This document shows, piece after piece, positions 62,901 through 64,000 of a stretch of 64,000 nucleotides of DNA. Each line of letters begins with the position of its first letter. The first letter of the stretch is position 1. This DNA is from Lucifuga dentata. Its lineage: Eukaryota > Chordata > Actinopteri > Ophidiiformes > Bythitidae. The position numbers were made by a program, and so were the translations under genes. The DNA is taken from NCBI GenBank assembly GCA_014773175.1, contig VXCM01002025.1:1-64000 (forward strand), read 5' to 3'. The notes under the pieces are model-generated. The model did not search any database. It saw only the letters and a list, made by a program, of their open reading frames with translations, and was not told where the DNA came from.

Positions 62901-63717
62901 CCTAGTTACATAAGAAATGAGATCATAAATATCCCTATTGCCACGCTTATCTGGTGGATCTTCCTGATAGAAATCGGTGGCTAAACACACACATGCTGAT
63001 GTAGGCGATCATCAGAGCATAAGTTCCTCCTTCTACGAAAGTGTTGAACAAAGAGAATTCAACGAGACAAATTCATCAAGATCAATCCACATTGTGGCTG
63101 CTTGTCCATTTCAGACTTCCTTTATTGTTTCTGGAAGATAAATTCCATGCAAAAATTCTGACCAATGAGGAAACAGTTTGGTTGAACATGGTGTTTGTTT
63201 CACTTAGAAATGCTTCTGAGTGAGAAGGAGCCAAACAAAGCTTATACAGTTGCTGATTCTAACTACAGGTCTGAAAACGCCCTCAGACAGTTTGTGAAAT
63301 ACATATGAGAACTGAAAACTCAAAATATAAGGTCAAACATCAGTCTGTAGCATCTGCAATATTATGAAGATTCTTAGCAAAAGATAATAGAGTCTAAAAA
63401 TATGCTAAAATCAGGATATTTTGGCAAATAGCTCTTTTTTTCCAAGGCCCCCAAAATAGTATGCTGCATATTACCCTGTATATTTAAATGGTCCTGCTTC
63501 CTGTTTCTGGGTATAAAAATTCATGAGTCTGTGAGGCGACTGTAAGGGATTTAACACTGTGATATAAAACAGAAAACAAATAAAACAGCTGTGTTTAAAG
63601 TTCTCACACCTGAATGCATCTGGGTTCTTTGGAACCACAAACGTTTCGATTTTCCAAGAATTCTTATTGTAATATATTCCATAAAGCACACATTATATTA
63701 AAAATGTAGGCTCCACC

Positions 63718-63741
63718 GCATAAACTTTGGTATGGTCCTTA
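63718..63741 (+). mobile_element. Possible solo end of the TTAA-bounded family
   Basis: TTTGGTATGGTCCTTAA resembles the terminal GGTATGGTCCTTTAA of the family, with one T missing. No inner arm is recognisable, so it may be chance. Confidence 0.25.
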
Positions 63742-64000
63742 ATTTTCCACAGAAAATAAAGGTCAAAATATCAAATTATATTTATATGATTTGTCATTAT
63801 TAAATGGCAATTAAAATGTTAATGAGACACAGCATGCTTGAATTCCTAAAATCTTAACTGGAATGGGAATAAAATAACAGAGGTACTTGATAAAATTTTT
63901 CTGTGAGCTTAAATAATATGATGAACAGATGGATTCATTAAAAACCTTAGATATAGTATTTCTTAACTTTGGTACATTATCATTTTTATTTTAGTTCATC

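Larger units (their letters stand above)
57808..64000 (+). other. adgrb3: Intron following the first coding exon of adgrb3 (runs off the window)
   Basis: It starts with GTGAGT. I found no further adgrb3 exon: no thrombospondin-repeat coding (WSxWSxC-type) frame is present. Contents: a 45-base poly-A (58062-58106), N-marked poly-A joins at 58297 and 60652, a degraded interspersed repeat near 60540-60640, an imperfect two-unit tandem repeat (62445-62900), and a possible TTAA-element end near 63718-63741. The rest is unique-looking AT-rich DNA. Confidence 0.75.

Overview
The window looks like euchromatin of a ray-finned (teleost) fish. It is AT-rich and dense in dinucleotide, tri- and tetranucleotide microsatellites. 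It carries tRNA-derived SINEs, non-LTR retrotransposon tails, a decayed Tc1/mariner copy and many non-autonomous DNA transposons of teleost type. The single protein-coding sequence I can support is the first coding exon of adgrb3 (brain-specific angiogenesis inhibitor 3, an adhesion GPCR). It is on the + strand at 57054-57807, is intron-split, and is clearly vertebrate.

Layout. 1-54 kb is a gene-free upstream flank made mostly of transposon debris and low-complexity DNA. Its dominant component is one family of about 580-bp elements with inverted ends of roughly 90 bp and TTAA at the boundaries. At least eleven copies lie between 11.6 and 43.9 kb and cover about a tenth of the window. Around them are a hAT-like element with an 8-bp target duplication and two later insertions (43.1-44.4 kb), a second hAT-like element (7.2-8.3 kb), a Tc1 transposase relic (29.3-30.6 kb), a LINE RNase H relic (1.5-1.8 kb), at least two SINEs, several LINE tails and an unusual short-unit array with inverted ends (51.1-51.6 kb). 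From about 54.06 to 55.3 kb the composition changes to CpG-rich with long GA/CT and CTG tracts. I read this as the adgrb3 promoter and non-coding first exon, with a good splice donor at 55308. Intron 1 (55308-57038) leads to the exon that carries the start codon. The second intron starts at 57808 and runs past the window end.

How it fits together. The coding exon specifies the signal peptide and N-terminal CUB domain of the receptor. The upstream exon supplies a 5' leader with several short upstream ORFs, and the spliced leader adds a two-codon uORF ending one base before the main start. Everything else is non-coding or relic.

Caveats. The assembly has a systematic artefact. At seven places a single N separates two exact 62-67-bp direct copies, which are almost certainly unmerged contig ends. 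I found no undescribed coding system. The most unusual observations are structural: the TTAA element family, two half-elements that a 2.1-kb inversion would rejoin, perfect short-loop hairpins that look like template-switch events, and dated nested insertions.
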